This document shows positions 1 to 7,946 of a stretch of 64,000 bases of DNA, piece by piece. Origin of the DNA: Roseiflexus sp. RS-1 (GTDB taxonomy: Bacteria > Chloroflexota > Chloroflexia > Chloroflexales > Roseiflexaceae). Location of the stretch: assembly GCF_000016665.1 (NCBI RefSeq), contig NC_009523.1:5145501-5209500 (forward strand). Direction: 5' to 3'. The notes below the pieces were generated by a model. That model was not told the origin of the DNA, did no database searches, and was given only the letters and a program-made list of their open reading frames with translations. The position numbers and the translations under genes were made by a program. The number at the start of each line of letters is the position of its first letter. Position 1 is the stretch's first letter.

Positions 1-46
1 ACATGTGAGCAGCGCGAGGTCTCGCAGCAGGCGCTACAGGTTGCAG

Positions 47-52
47 TACAAT
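47..52 (+). promoter_or_regulatory. possible -10 element before livG
   Basis: TACAAT lies 43 bases before the livG start. No good -35 is visible at the right distance, and the upstream context is cut by the window edge, so this is a weak call. Bases 1-95 contain no gene I can support. Confidence 0.25.
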
Positions 53-95
53 TCCTTCAGAGATTGGTGAAACGCATCATACGCCGGACTCCGGC

Positions 96-866
96 ATGGA
101 TACCGATATTGTTCTCGAAACTCGCAGCCTGACCAAAGCCTTTGGTGCGCTGGTAGCGGTGGATCGTGTGAGTATCAGGGTTCGCAGACGTTCGCTGCAT
201 GCCATTATCGGTCCCAACGGCGCGGGGAAAACCACGCTGTTCAACCTGTTGAGCGGCAACCTGGAACCGACCAGCGGACAGGTTCTGTTCAAGGGGCGCG
301 ACATCACCCGTCAGCCAGTCCACCGAACCATTCATCTGGGCATCGGTCGTTCTTTCCAGATTACCAACATCTTTCCCAATCTCACCGTTTTCGAGAACAT
401 CCGTCTGGCAGCGCAGGCGACGGGCGGCGACAACTTCAAGTTCTGGCGTCCAGCAGCGCATTTCAAAAGGTATGAAGCGCGCGCCTGGGAGGTGATCGAG
501 AAGGTGGGGCTGAAAGAACGCGCATTCGCACCGGCGCGCACCCTGCCGCATGGCGATCAGCGCAAACTGGAACTGGGCATGATCCTGGCGCCTGATCCGG
601 AGGTGCTGCTGCTCGACGAACCGACCGCCGGAATGGCCGCCGAACAGGTGCCCGAACTGATTGCGCTCATCCAGGACATTCAGCGCAGTGGCGAGAAAAC
701 CGTCATGCTGGTGGAACACAACATGAACGTGGTGATGAGCGTTTCCGATACCATTACGGTGATGCATCAGGGGCGCGTGCTTGCCGAAGGAACGCCTGCT
801 GAAATCGCGGCGAATGAAGAAGTGCAAACTGCCTATCTGGGTGGACTGTATCAGTTGAGCATGTAA
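96..866 (+). CDS. livG: branched-chain amino-acid type ABC transporter ATP-binding protein LivG
   Basis: This is a 256-residue cytoplasmic ATPase of the LivG (HAAT) family, which powers import of branched-chain amino acids, amides or urea. Walker A GPNGAGKTT is at about residues 39-47 and Walker B LLLDEPTAG at about 170-178. The signature loop reads LPHGDQRKLELG instead of the usual LSGGQ type, a variation common in LivG. The C-terminal AEGTPAEI and YLGG motifs are also typical. It opens a tight four-gene run, with livF nine bases downstream. No substrate-binding protein is visible in the window; it could lie upstream of base 1. The substrate cannot be assigned from the ATPase. Confidence 0.93.
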   Translation: MDTDIVLETRSLTKAFGALVAVDRVSIRVRRRSLHAIIGPNGAGKTTLFNLLSGNLEPTSGQVLFKGRDITRQPVHRTIHLGIGRSFQITNIFPNLTVFENIRLAAQATGGDNFKFWRPAAHFKRYEARAWEVIEKVGLKERAFAPARTLPHGDQRKLELGMILAPDPEVLLLDEPTAGMAAEQVPELIALIQDIQRSGEKTVMLVEHNMNVVMSVSDTITVMHQGRVLAEGTPAEIAANEEVQTAYLGGLYQLSM

Positions 867-875
867 CCTGAACTC

Positions 876-1580
876 ATGACGCAGATTCTGGAACTTCACG
901 ACATTCATACCTTTATCGGGCAATACCATATTTTGCAGGGAGTGAGCTTCACCGTTCCCGTGGGATCAATCACTGCGTTACTCGGGCGTAACGGGGCGGG
1001 CAAAACCACCACGCTCAAGACGATAATGGGATTGACGCCACCGCGTATCGGCGAGATTCGTTTTGAAGGTCGCAGAATCAACGGCATGCGCCCCTTCGAG
1101 ATTGCTTCGCTAGGGATTGGTTTTGTGCCGGAGCATCGCGCTATTTTCCGCGATCTGACCGTCGAGGAGAATTTGAAAATTGCCGAACGCAAAAAAGGCG
1201 ATTATGTGCGCAAACAGGAGATGATCTTCTCCCTTTTCCCCGATCTCAAGCGCCTGATCCATCTGCGTGGCGCCAATTTGTCGGGCGGGCAGCAGCAAAT
1301 GCTGGCGATCGCGCGTGCACTGGTCGCCGATAACCGTTTGCTGTTGATCGACGAACCAAGCGAAGGGTTAGCGCCGGTCGTCATCGAAGGACTGATCGGC
1401 GCCATTCGCCATCTGGCTGCCGACAGCACTGTTGTCCTGGTCGAACAGAACTTTCTGGTCGCCAGTCAACTGGCGGAGTATTATGTCATCATCGAAGAAG
1501 GGCGATCGGTGCAGAGTGGCCGTATGCAGGAGTTGGTGAACGATAAAGCGGCGATTCACCGTTATTTAGGGGCAGCGTAA
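876..1580 (+). CDS. livF: branched-chain amino-acid type ABC transporter ATP-binding protein LivF
   Basis: This 234-residue ATPase is the second nucleotide-binding subunit and pairs with LivG under the LivH-LivM channel. Walker A GRNGAGKTT is at about residue 37, signature LSGGQQQML at about 134 and Walker B LLLIDEPSEGLAP at about 154. The SEGLAP extension and the C-terminal RYLG motif mark LivF rather than LivG. It starts nine bases after livG and ends ten bases before livH, so the four genes are almost certainly one transcript. The start has no strong Shine-Dalgarno sequence, so translation may depend on coupling to livG. Confidence 0.93.
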   Translation: MTQILELHDIHTFIGQYHILQGVSFTVPVGSITALLGRNGAGKTTTLKTIMGLTPPRIGEIRFEGRRINGMRPFEIASLGIGFVPEHRAIFRDLTVEENLKIAERKKGDYVRKQEMIFSLFPDLKRLIHLRGANLSGGQQQMLAIARALVADNRLLLIDEPSEGLAPVVIEGLIGAIRHLAADSTVVLVEQNFLVASQLAEYYVIIEEGRSVQSGRMQELVNDKAAIHRYLGAA

Positions 1581-1590
1581 GAGGCGGCTC

Positions 1591-3150
1591 ATGGAACAGA
1601 TACCGGCGATCATGCGCAAAAACCTGGTGTTGATCATCACCCTGGCAGTCATGCTCATGCTCTTTGTTGCAGCCGCAAGCGGTATGAGCTGGCAGGATTT
1701 CGTCATAACCCTGTTGCGTGGTCTGGCAGTGGGAGCGTTGACATTCCTGGTGGCGTCCGGTTTTTCGCTTATCTTTGGGTTGCTCGACGTGCTCAATCTG
1801 GCGCACGGCACACTTTTCATGGTTGGCGCGTACATTGGCTGGACAGTGTATGTACGTCCTGATACATTTGTGGATATTCTGACGCCGCTTGCGCTGATCA
1901 TCAGTGGATTCACGCTGGGGGACGTATGGAGACTGCTGGCGCGGCGCGTACCGCAGTCGGGCGTGTGGAGGCGGGTGTTGCCGTGGGTGGCGATCATGCC
2001 CGGTGTGCTGATCGGCTTTGGGGTCATGCGTGGCTACCCGATTGCGTCCTGGAGTCTTGAGAATTATGCTGAAAGTCCCGTCACGTTTTCATTTCTCGCC
2101 AGTCAGGGGCAGCGCGTGATCCCTGCGCCTGCCACCTTTGGTGATGGCTCTCCGCTGATAGCATTCGGCGGGTTGATCCTGGCAAGTATGCTGGTAGCGT
2201 TTGGACTGACGCTGCCAGGGCAGAGCCACATCCATACAGCAGCACATGTATCGTGGCGTCATGGTGTGCCCTTTGCCAGTCTTATTGCGGGAGGGCTGGT
2301 TGTGTTTATCGTCAATGAGCCGCTCACCGCGTGGTTGTTTGCACTGGATACCAACTGGTTGTTCCTGATCGCAGTGCTGGCGGCAGTGTTGAGCGGTATG
2401 GGGCTTGGTGCACTGATGGAGTCGACATTGATCCGACCGCTGTATGTGCGCCCGATCTATCAGTTGATGCTCACTCTGGGGCTGAGCGCAATCGGGATTG
2501 AGATAGTGCGCGCGATCTGGGGGCGTCCCGAGTTCACCATGCCCAAACCGGCGCTGTTCGCCGGAAGCGGCGAGGGATGTCCGGCAGAGTCGCTCTGGCT
2601 GGCGCTGCAGAATAGTTGTTCGACGATGCTGTTCCAGGGTGGGCGCATTCGCATCTACAATGAGATGTTTATCCCCCTGGTCGGGCTGATTGTGTTGATT
2701 GCCGTGTGGCTGTTGCTCAGGCGCACTCGCCTTGGCATGATCATTCGCGCTGGCGTGCAGGATCGTGAGATGGTCGAGGCGCTGGGGATCAATGTGCGAC
2801 GGGTGTTCACAATGGTGTTTGCGCTGGGCGTGGGGTTGGCGGCGTTGGGGGGTGTGCTGGCGGCGCCGTCGATCGGGCTTTCCAACACGATGGGCGAAAG
2901 TTTTCTGCTCAATGCGCTTATTGCGCTGGCTATCGGCGGATTAACCAGTTACCCCGGCGCGGCAATCGGTTCGTTGTTGGTCGGAATGCTTCAGCAGTTC
3001 ATCATCAAGTACGGTCAGATTGGCATTGCCATCCCGTTGACCGGGATTGTTTTCAAACCTTCGCCGCCGCTGGTGCCCGCATCGACTATTCTGCTCATGG
3101 TGATCATTTTGCTCATTTTGCCCAACGGTCTGCTTGGCAGGAAGGAATAA
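1591..3150 (+). CDS. livH: branched-chain amino-acid type ABC permease LivH, enlarged
   Basis: Membrane permease of the LivH family. The N-terminal part (SGFSLIFGLLDVLNLAHG, residues about 57-74) and the C-terminal part (LNALIALAIGGLTSYPGAAIGS) carry the usual signatures of the channel subunit. The protein has 519 residues, whereas LivH is normally about 290-310. The extra length is an insertion of about 170 residues after the GAYIGW segment (residues about 85-255). It is itself largely hydrophobic, with several candidate membrane helices, and the canonical fold resumes at the ALMESTLIRPLY region. An AGAGG-like ribosome site precedes the ATG. It sits between livF and livM with spacings of 10 and 3 bases. 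Confidence 0.9.
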   Translation: MEQIPAIMRKNLVLIITLAVMLMLFVAAASGMSWQDFVITLLRGLAVGALTFLVASGFSLIFGLLDVLNLAHGTLFMVGAYIGWTVYVRPDTFVDILTPLALIISGFTLGDVWRLLARRVPQSGVWRRVLPWVAIMPGVLIGFGVMRGYPIASWSLENYAESPVTFSFLASQGQRVIPAPATFGDGSPLIAFGGLILASMLVAFGLTLPGQSHIHTAAHVSWRHGVPFASLIAGGLVVFIVNEPLTAWLFALDTNWLFLIAVLAAVLSGMGLGALMESTLIRPLYVRPIYQLMLTLGLSAIGIEIVRAIWGRPEFTMPKPALFAGSGEGCPAESLWLALQNSCSTMLFQGGRIRIYNEMFIPLVGLIVLIAVWLLLRRTRLGMIIRAGVQDREMVEALGINVRRVFTMVFALGVGLAALGGVLAAPSIGLSNTMGESFLLNALIALAIGGLTSYPGAAIGSLLVGMLQQFIIKYGQIGIAIPLTGIVFKPSPPLVPASTILLMVIILLILPNGLLGRKE

Positions 3151-3153
3151 GCG

Positions 3154-4239
3154 ATGACAACGTCCGGTTCTTCCTTCGTGCAACGGTATCGCATTGCACT
3201 GCTAACGCTGCTGGCGTTGGTTCTCCTGCCATTTGTTATCGGGCTGTTCGAGGGCGCGTCACCCTTCGAGGTGTGGTCGAACCAGAGCGGTATGTCCAGA
3301 TTTATTCAGGGATTGGCAATCGAGATCTTCATTCTGGCGCTGTATGCCCTGAGTTATGACCTGATCTTCGGTTTTACAGGCCTGCTGTCGTTTGGGCACA
3401 GTATGTTCTTTGCGGTTGGCGCCTACCTGACCGGTATCGCGCTTAAGAGTTTCGGGCTGAACCTGTGGCAAACCTTTGGCGTATTGATGCTGGCAGCTCT
3501 CGCGCAGGCGCTGTTGTTCGGCATTGTGCTGCCGCGCGTGAAGGGGATCACCTTTGCGCTGGTCACGCTGGGTCTGTCGAGCGTGTTCCATATTGTGGTC
3601 ATGTCGCGTGAACTGGGCGATTACACCGGTGCAGACGTGGGGTTGCAGGGGGTCATCATCCCTGATTTCATCAGCCCGGCTACGGAACGTCTCCGTCTGT
3701 ATTTTGTGACGCTCACGATACTGGTCGTGTTCTACCTGATCTACCGCCGATTCGTGGATTCGCCCCTGGGGCGGGTATGCAAAGCGATCCGCGAGAACGA
3801 AGGGCGCGCGCAGATGCTGGGGTATAACACGTTCCTGTTCAAACTGGCGGCGCTGATCCTCTCGTCTCTCACCGCTGCAATAGCTGGTGCGCTGCATACC
3901 ATCTATCAACCGATCGTCAGTCCCGACATCGCCGGGTTGGGTTTCACCGTCACTGCCCTGCTGATGATCCTGATCGGAGGCGTGGGCACACTCCACGGCG
4001 CGCTGGCAGGCGCAGCGATCTTCCGCCTGCTCGACTTCGGACTGCGGCGCTACCTGGGAGAGAGCGCCAGTTTTGTCAACGGCGCGATCTATGTGCTGAT
4101 TGTGCTCTTTCTTCCCTATGGAATTGTCGGAACGTGGCAACTCAAGGCGTCTCTCTCCATAGCGCGCATGCGCCAGGGTTGGCAGCGCTTACTGGAAATG
4201 GTCGGTGTAAACGTCGAACGTCGCGCATCCAGAGAGTAG
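3154..4239 (+). CDS. livM: branched-chain amino-acid type ABC permease LivM
   Basis: This 361-residue polytopic protein is the second channel subunit of the HAAT importer. The region FTGLLSFGHSMFFAVGAYLTG (near residue 75) and the cytoplasmic coupling segment SPLGRVCKAIRENEGRAQMLGYN (near 205) are family signatures. The latter contacts the ATPases. The ATG follows livH by three bases and has a good GGAAGGAA ribosome site. It ends the operon; 258 bases follow before the methyltransferase. The length is normal for the family or slightly long at the C-terminus. Confidence 0.93.
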   Translation: MTTSGSSFVQRYRIALLTLLALVLLPFVIGLFEGASPFEVWSNQSGMSRFIQGLAIEIFILALYALSYDLIFGFTGLLSFGHSMFFAVGAYLTGIALKSFGLNLWQTFGVLMLAALAQALLFGIVLPRVKGITFALVTLGLSSVFHIVVMSRELGDYTGADVGLQGVIIPDFISPATERLRLYFVTLTILVVFYLIYRRFVDSPLGRVCKAIRENEGRAQMLGYNTFLFKLAALILSSLTAAIAGALHTIYQPIVSPDIAGLGFTVTALLMILIGGVGTLHGALAGAAIFRLLDFGLRRYLGESASFVNGAIYVLIVLFLPYGIVGTWQLKASLSIARMRQGWQRLLEMVGVNVERRASRE

Positions 4240-4386
4240 CGGCATGATAAAGCCATCCGGTCAACATCCGAATGAGAGAGCATAAGAGAGCAAGAAGGCG
4301 AATGATCCTGCGACATCAGCATGCTCATGCCTGTGCTTGCCTGTGACGACAGACGATGTCGCGCCACCCTACTGCAACCGGCAACC

Positions 4387-4415
4387 TTGACGACTATTCT
4401 CGAACGTGATACAAA
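4387..4415 (+). promoter_or_regulatory. sigma70-type promoter candidate before the restriction-modification genes
   Basis: TTGACG (4387-4392) and TACAAA (4410-4415) are separated by 17 bases. The site lies about 80 bases upstream of the methyltransferase ATG. The rest of 4240-4485 shows no other signal I can support. Confidence 0.4.
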
Positions 4416-4452
4416 TGGGCTATCGTAATAGGGTGCAGAAAACAGGCATGTG

Positions 4453-4461
4453 TGGTAGAAT
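4453..4461 (+). promoter_or_regulatory. extended -10 element before the methyltransferase
   Basis: TGgTAGAAT is an extended -10 that would start a transcript near 4468, about 30 bases before the ATG at 4498. It matches the TGGTANNNT pattern seen before several genes in this window. Confidence 0.45.
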
Positions 4462-4497
4462 GTTTACACGTTTTCGTGTTCTATCTTGAGTCCGACC

Positions 4498-5685
4498 ATG
4501 ACCAATCTGACCTTCTACGAGTTCTTTGCTGGCGGCGGTCTTGCCCGCTTTGGTTTGGGCCGGCAGTGGACATGCCTGTTTGCCAATGACATCGATGAGA
4601 AGAAAGCGGAGGTCTACCAGCGCAACTTTTCCGGCGCTCCAGAGATGGTTGTCGAGGATATTCGTCACATCACGACTGCGATGCTTCCCGGTCGCGCCAC
4701 GCTGGCATGGGCATCATTCCCCTGTCAGGATCTGTCGCTTGCGGGGAAGGGCGGGGGGCTTCGCGCCGAACGCAGCGGCACATTCTGGCCCTTCTGGAAC
4801 CTGATCACGGCGCTCAACCGGGAAGGACGAGGCGTTCCTATCATTGCCATCGAGAATGTTGTTGGTCTCCTTACCTCAAATAACGGTCACGATTTCCAGG
4901 AGTTGATAACTGTTATTACTACGGAAGGATACCGCCTGGGCGCGATGGTTGTCGATGCGGTTCATTTCGTTCCCCAATCGCGACCAAGGCTTTTCATCAT
5001 CGCCGTCAAAGACCATCTGCCGATACCGGATGAACTCACCATGTGCACGCCGCACCCCATCTGGCATCCGATTCCGGTCGTTCGCGCGTATCGTCGCCTG
5101 TCGCCGTCGATGCGCGAAGGGTGGATCTGGTGGAATCTCCCTGTTCCCGATCATGCGCGGCTGCGGCTGCAGGACGTGATCGATCCAGAGCCGATCGGCG
5201 TGTCCTGGCATAGCCAGGAAGAAACGCTCCGTCTTCTGACACTGATGTCCCCGGTCAATATCGCCAAAGTACGTCACGCTCAGGCAACCGGTCGCCTGCA
5301 CATCGGCACGGTGTACAAGCGAACGCGCACCCAGAATGGCGTCAAGCGCCAGCGCGCAGAAGTTCGGTTTGATGGCATCAGCGGTTGTTTACGCACGCCT
5401 GCTGGCGGTTCCAGCCGACAGACCATCCTGGTCGTCGAGGGTGATACCATTCGCTCCCGCCTGCTTTCCGTGCGCGAAGCGGCGCGGCTTATGGGATTAC
5501 CCGACAGCTACTGGCTGCCGGAACGGTATAATGATGGGTATCACGTGATGGGCGACGCCGTTGCGGTGCCGGTTGTTTCCTGGCTGGAGACGCATATTCT
5601 GCGTCCGCTTGCAACAGGACGTGTTGAGAGCGCAGAGAGTGATAGATATGTCGACAAAAGAAATCATACCTTGTGTCTTATCTGA
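4498..5685 (+). CDS. DNA (cytosine-5) methyltransferase, type II restriction-modification
   Basis: This C5-cytosine methyltransferase of 395 residues carries the ordered family motifs. They are I (FFAGGG, residues 9-14, cofactor binding), IV (FPCQD with the catalytic Cys near residue 76), VI (IENVVGLL), VIII (QSRPRLFI) and a C-terminal motif X (YHVMGDAVAVPVV, with GDAV in place of the common GNAV). The target-recognition region between VIII and X is divergent and I cannot predict the recognition site. A TTG at 4486 would add four residues; I prefer the ATG at 4498. Its 3' end overlaps the next gene by 38 bases, and a Vsr gene follows. That makes a complete restriction-modification cassette with mismatch repair. 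Confidence 0.93.
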   Translation: MTNLTFYEFFAGGGLARFGLGRQWTCLFANDIDEKKAEVYQRNFSGAPEMVVEDIRHITTAMLPGRATLAWASFPCQDLSLAGKGGGLRAERSGTFWPFWNLITALNREGRGVPIIAIENVVGLLTSNNGHDFQELITVITTEGYRLGAMVVDAVHFVPQSRPRLFIIAVKDHLPIPDELTMCTPHPIWHPIPVVRAYRRLSPSMREGWIWWNLPVPDHARLRLQDVIDPEPIGVSWHSQEETLRLLTLMSPVNIAKVRHAQATGRLHIGTVYKRTRTQNGVKRQRAEVRFDGISGCLRTPAGGSSRQTILVVEGDTIRSRLLSVREAARLMGLPDSYWLPERYNDGYHVMGDAVAVPVVSWLETHILRPLATGRVESAESDRYVDKRNHTLCLI

Positions 5686-6511
5686 TGAGACAAGGCGTTT
5701 GATCGATGCGTATGCGCAAGCGCTCAAGAATCAAGCGCATATGATCGGCGATCATGGTTTGAGCGAGGAGGAGTTTTGGGCTTCGGGACTTTTTCGTGGC
5801 GCTATCGAGCGTCTTCGCGGACAACAGGCGGCTAGCATGGCTCAGAAGCGTCGATTCATCGAACGAGTTCTTGAATACCTGAAACAGAACAAAAGAATAG
5901 AGAGATGGGATTTCAGGGGCACTAGAGAGCGCCACGATTATGAAGTTCACATCGACGGTCGTATTTGTGTTTTTGAAGCAAAAGGATGTCTTGATGGCAA
6001 TAACACAAATATCTTCGAAAGACCCGCGAATGCAGACGAATTCATTCTCTGGTCACTCTGCCAGAATCCCGGCGCAGATCCGCGTCACAATGCCTGGTCA
6101 GGCATACATACCCGGCTAAGTGCAGAAATTATTAAAGAAGAAAAGCGTGTGGATGGATTGATTATATGGGATATGCTCTGTGGAACAAAAGGTCGCATCT
6201 GCCCGAAGTTGTCTCAAAATCGTGCGAAAGTAACTAATATAGGCGATAGTTTTTATGTTCCACCACCGTGTTTGTATCTCTTCCCTAGAACTGTACCAGA
6301 GGTTCGCACAAATCCTCGTCCAAACGTTTGGAAGATTGAGGAAGTTGCGTTTCTTAAGGTTCTTTACGATACATTTTCTTGCCAACCTGATGATGTGGTG
6401 GGGTTGAGTATAGAAGTGAGACAGAACGAAAATTATGTAGAAAGGCGCACAATTTTTGCTCGTAATGGAATAGAAATTGCTTCTTCAGATTGGACGAAGA
6501 TAAAGCGCTAA
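5648..6511 (+). CDS. probable type II restriction endonuclease (PD-(D/E)XK candidate)
   Basis: A protein of 287 residues that I do not recognise as a named enzyme. It is inferred to be the cognate nuclease from its place between a C5 methyltransferase and vsr. The sequence contains DYEVHIDGRICVFEAKG (residues about 97-113), which fits the D...ExK core of PD-(D/E)XK nucleases. The ATG at 5648 was chosen because the purine-rich GAGAG upstream gives a ribosome site and the overlap with the methyltransferase is then only 38 bases. The open frame extends back to 5561, but that part lies inside the methyltransferase. The second half of the gene is clearly richer in A and T than its neighbours, which suggests horizontal acquisition. 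Its C-terminal part has no feature I can interpret. Confidence 0.72.
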   Translation: MSTKEIIPCVLSDETRRLIDAYAQALKNQAHMIGDHGLSEEEFWASGLFRGAIERLRGQQAASMAQKRRFIERVLEYLKQNKRIERWDFRGTRERHDYEVHIDGRICVFEAKGCLDGNNTNIFERPANADEFILWSLCQNPGADPRHNAWSGIHTRLSAEIIKEEKRVDGLIIWDMLCGTKGRICPKLSQNRAKVTNIGDSFYVPPPCLYLFPRTVPEVRTNPRPNVWKIEEVAFLKVLYDTFSCQPDDVVGLSIEVRQNENYVERRTIFARNGIEIASSDWTKIKR

Positions 6512-6514
6512 GTT

Positions 6515-6925
6515 ATGCCAGATGTATTCAATCCTGAAGAACGCAGCCGCATTATGGCAAAAGTTCGTGGCGAGAATACATCGCCAGAACGTCTTGTGCG
6601 ATCGTTAATTCATAAAATGGGGTATCGATTTCGATTGAATGTCAAAGATTTACCTGGAAAACCTGATATTGTCCTTAAGAAGCATAAGAAAGTTATATTT
6701 GTGCATGGGTGTTTCTGGCATCAGCACGAAGGGTGTCCCCATGCTGCGCGACCATCGAGCAATACCGAATACTGGAATAAAAAACTGGATCGGAATATGC
6801 TTCGTGACCGGGAACATATGCACAAACTGGAATATCTGGGCTGGAATGTGCTGATCGTGTGGGAATGTGAAACAAGAGATCGCGAAAAACTGGTCGACAA
6901 ACTGAAAGGCTTCCTGACCTCCTGA
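6515..6925 (+). CDS. vsr: very short patch repair endonuclease Vsr
   Basis: This 136-residue protein matches the Vsr family over its whole length. It has the N-terminal RSRIMAKVRGENTSPE segment, the catalytic Asp of KPDIVL (residue 51), the FVHGCFWHQH zinc and active-site block (62-71), and the EYWNKKLDRN block. Vsr nicks beside T:G mismatches formed when 5-methylcytosine deaminates, so it limits the mutation caused by the partner methyltransferase. It starts three bases after the nuclease gene. Its stop codon overlaps the ATG of the next gene (TGATG), which ties the island to the downstream metabolic genes. Confidence 0.95.
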   Translation: MPDVFNPEERSRIMAKVRGENTSPERLVRSLIHKMGYRFRLNVKDLPGKPDIVLKKHKKVIFVHGCFWHQHEGCPHAARPSSNTEYWNKKLDRNMLRDREHMHKLEYLGWNVLIVWECETRDREKLVDKLKGFLTS

Positions 6926-7890
6926 TGTCTCACCGCCTGCATCCCATTCCCGCAATTGTCGAGGCGCCGTTGCACGCGCTGGTCGATCAGCGGCGCATTG
7001 CCCGGATTGCCAGTGGACCGGCGCTTGCCGCCGCCGTGCATGCCGGGTTGCATCTGCCGGTCGTCTGGAGCGCCGAGCCGCGCGAAGCCAGCGAGATGCA
7101 CTTCGAGGAACTGGCGCGCACCGTGCCCGCCGAAACTGAGGTGATCTACGGCATCGGCGGCGGTCTGGCGGCGGATGCGGCGAAGTACGTCGCCTGGCGC
7201 CGCAGTCTCCCGCTGGCGTTGATTCCGACCGCCCTCTCGGTTGATGCCCACTTCACCTGGGTCAGCGGCGTCCGACGCAACGGATGTGTGGCGTATCTCG
7301 ACACCGGTCCGGCGCAGGTTGTGTACGCCGATGACGGGTTTCTGGCGCACGCGCCGCCCCATCTTCGCGCCGCAGGCGTGTGTGACCTGCTCTCCATCGC
7401 TACGGCGCTCCACGACTGGCGGTACGCGGAAGAGCGCGGCATGAATCCGCCAGAGCAACGGTATACGCCGTGGGTTGCCATGGCAGCGCAGGCGATCCTC
7501 AATGGCGCGATCACTGTTGCCGAAGCCGCAGGGCGCGGCGACCCGGAGGGCATCCGTGAATTGTTGCGGCTCCTGGCGCTCGAAGTGCAGCTGTGCAATC
7601 TGATCGGGCATAGCCGACCGGAGGAAGGTTCAGAACACTATCTGGCGTATGCGCTGGAAGCGCATCCGTCGATCGGCAGCGGTCACGCCCACGGCGACCT
7701 GGTGGGACCGGCAATCCTGCGCGCTGCCGCCTGGCAGGGGCAGCATGTCGCTCCGCTGGAGCAGGCGCTGATCCAGGCTGGCGTACCGCTTGATCGCGTG
7801 CCGGAAACGGTCATGCAAGAGGTGATCCGGGAGTTGCCGTCGTATGTTCGACGCCACCATCTCGCCTTCAGTACCGCTCACGACCTGTAA
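6925..7890 (+). CDS. glycerol-1-phosphate dehydrogenase-like protein (AraM/EgsA family)
   Basis: This 321-residue protein belongs to the iron-alcohol-dehydrogenase/dehydroquinate-synthase fold. The nucleotide-binding part reads YGIGGGLAADAAKY (about 73-87), followed by LIPTALSVDAHFT, both very like sn-glycerol-1-phosphate dehydrogenases. Likely metal ligands are the Asp of VCDLLS, the His of GSEHYLAYALE and the His of HAHGDLVG. The family makes G1P, the archaeal-type lipid backbone; in Bacillus, AraM supplies it for heptaprenylglyceryl phosphate. The protein is a little shorter than the usual 350 or so residues. It overlaps the vsr stop by one base and is followed after 56 bases by a GH4 gene. 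The substrate is inferred only from family motifs. Confidence 0.75.
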   Translation: MSHRLHPIPAIVEAPLHALVDQRRIARIASGPALAAAVHAGLHLPVVWSAEPREASEMHFEELARTVPAETEVIYGIGGGLAADAAKYVAWRRSLPLALIPTALSVDAHFTWVSGVRRNGCVAYLDTGPAQVVYADDGFLAHAPPHLRAAGVCDLLSIATALHDWRYAEERGMNPPEQRYTPWVAMAAQAILNGAITVAEAAGRGDPEGIRELLRLLALEVQLCNLIGHSRPEEGSEHYLAYALEAHPSIGSGHAHGDLVGPAILRAAAWQGQHVAPLEQALIQAGVPLDRVPETVMQEVIRELPSYVRRHHLAFSTAHDL

Positions 7891-7906
7891 CCTGCGCGCT
7901 GCCCGG

Positions 7907-7915
7907 TGGTACAAT
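7907..7915 (+). promoter_or_regulatory. extended -10 promoter element before the GH4 gene
   Basis: TGgTACAAT ends 31 bases before the GH4 ATG, with no convincing -35. Expected initiation is near 7922. This would allow the GH4-ceramidase pair to be expressed separately from the gene upstream. Confidence 0.5.
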
Positions 7916-7946
7916 GCGGGGCAGTCCTCTGGATGCGAGGTGAAAT

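Noticed and set aside
57-929. long minus-strand open frame across livG
   Set aside because: livG has all ABC ATPase motifs on the plus strand and the minus-strand product has none.
3259-4140. 293-codon minus-strand frame across livM
   Set aside because: Composition (Gln, His and Arg rich) is that of an antisense shadow of a hydrophobic membrane protein.
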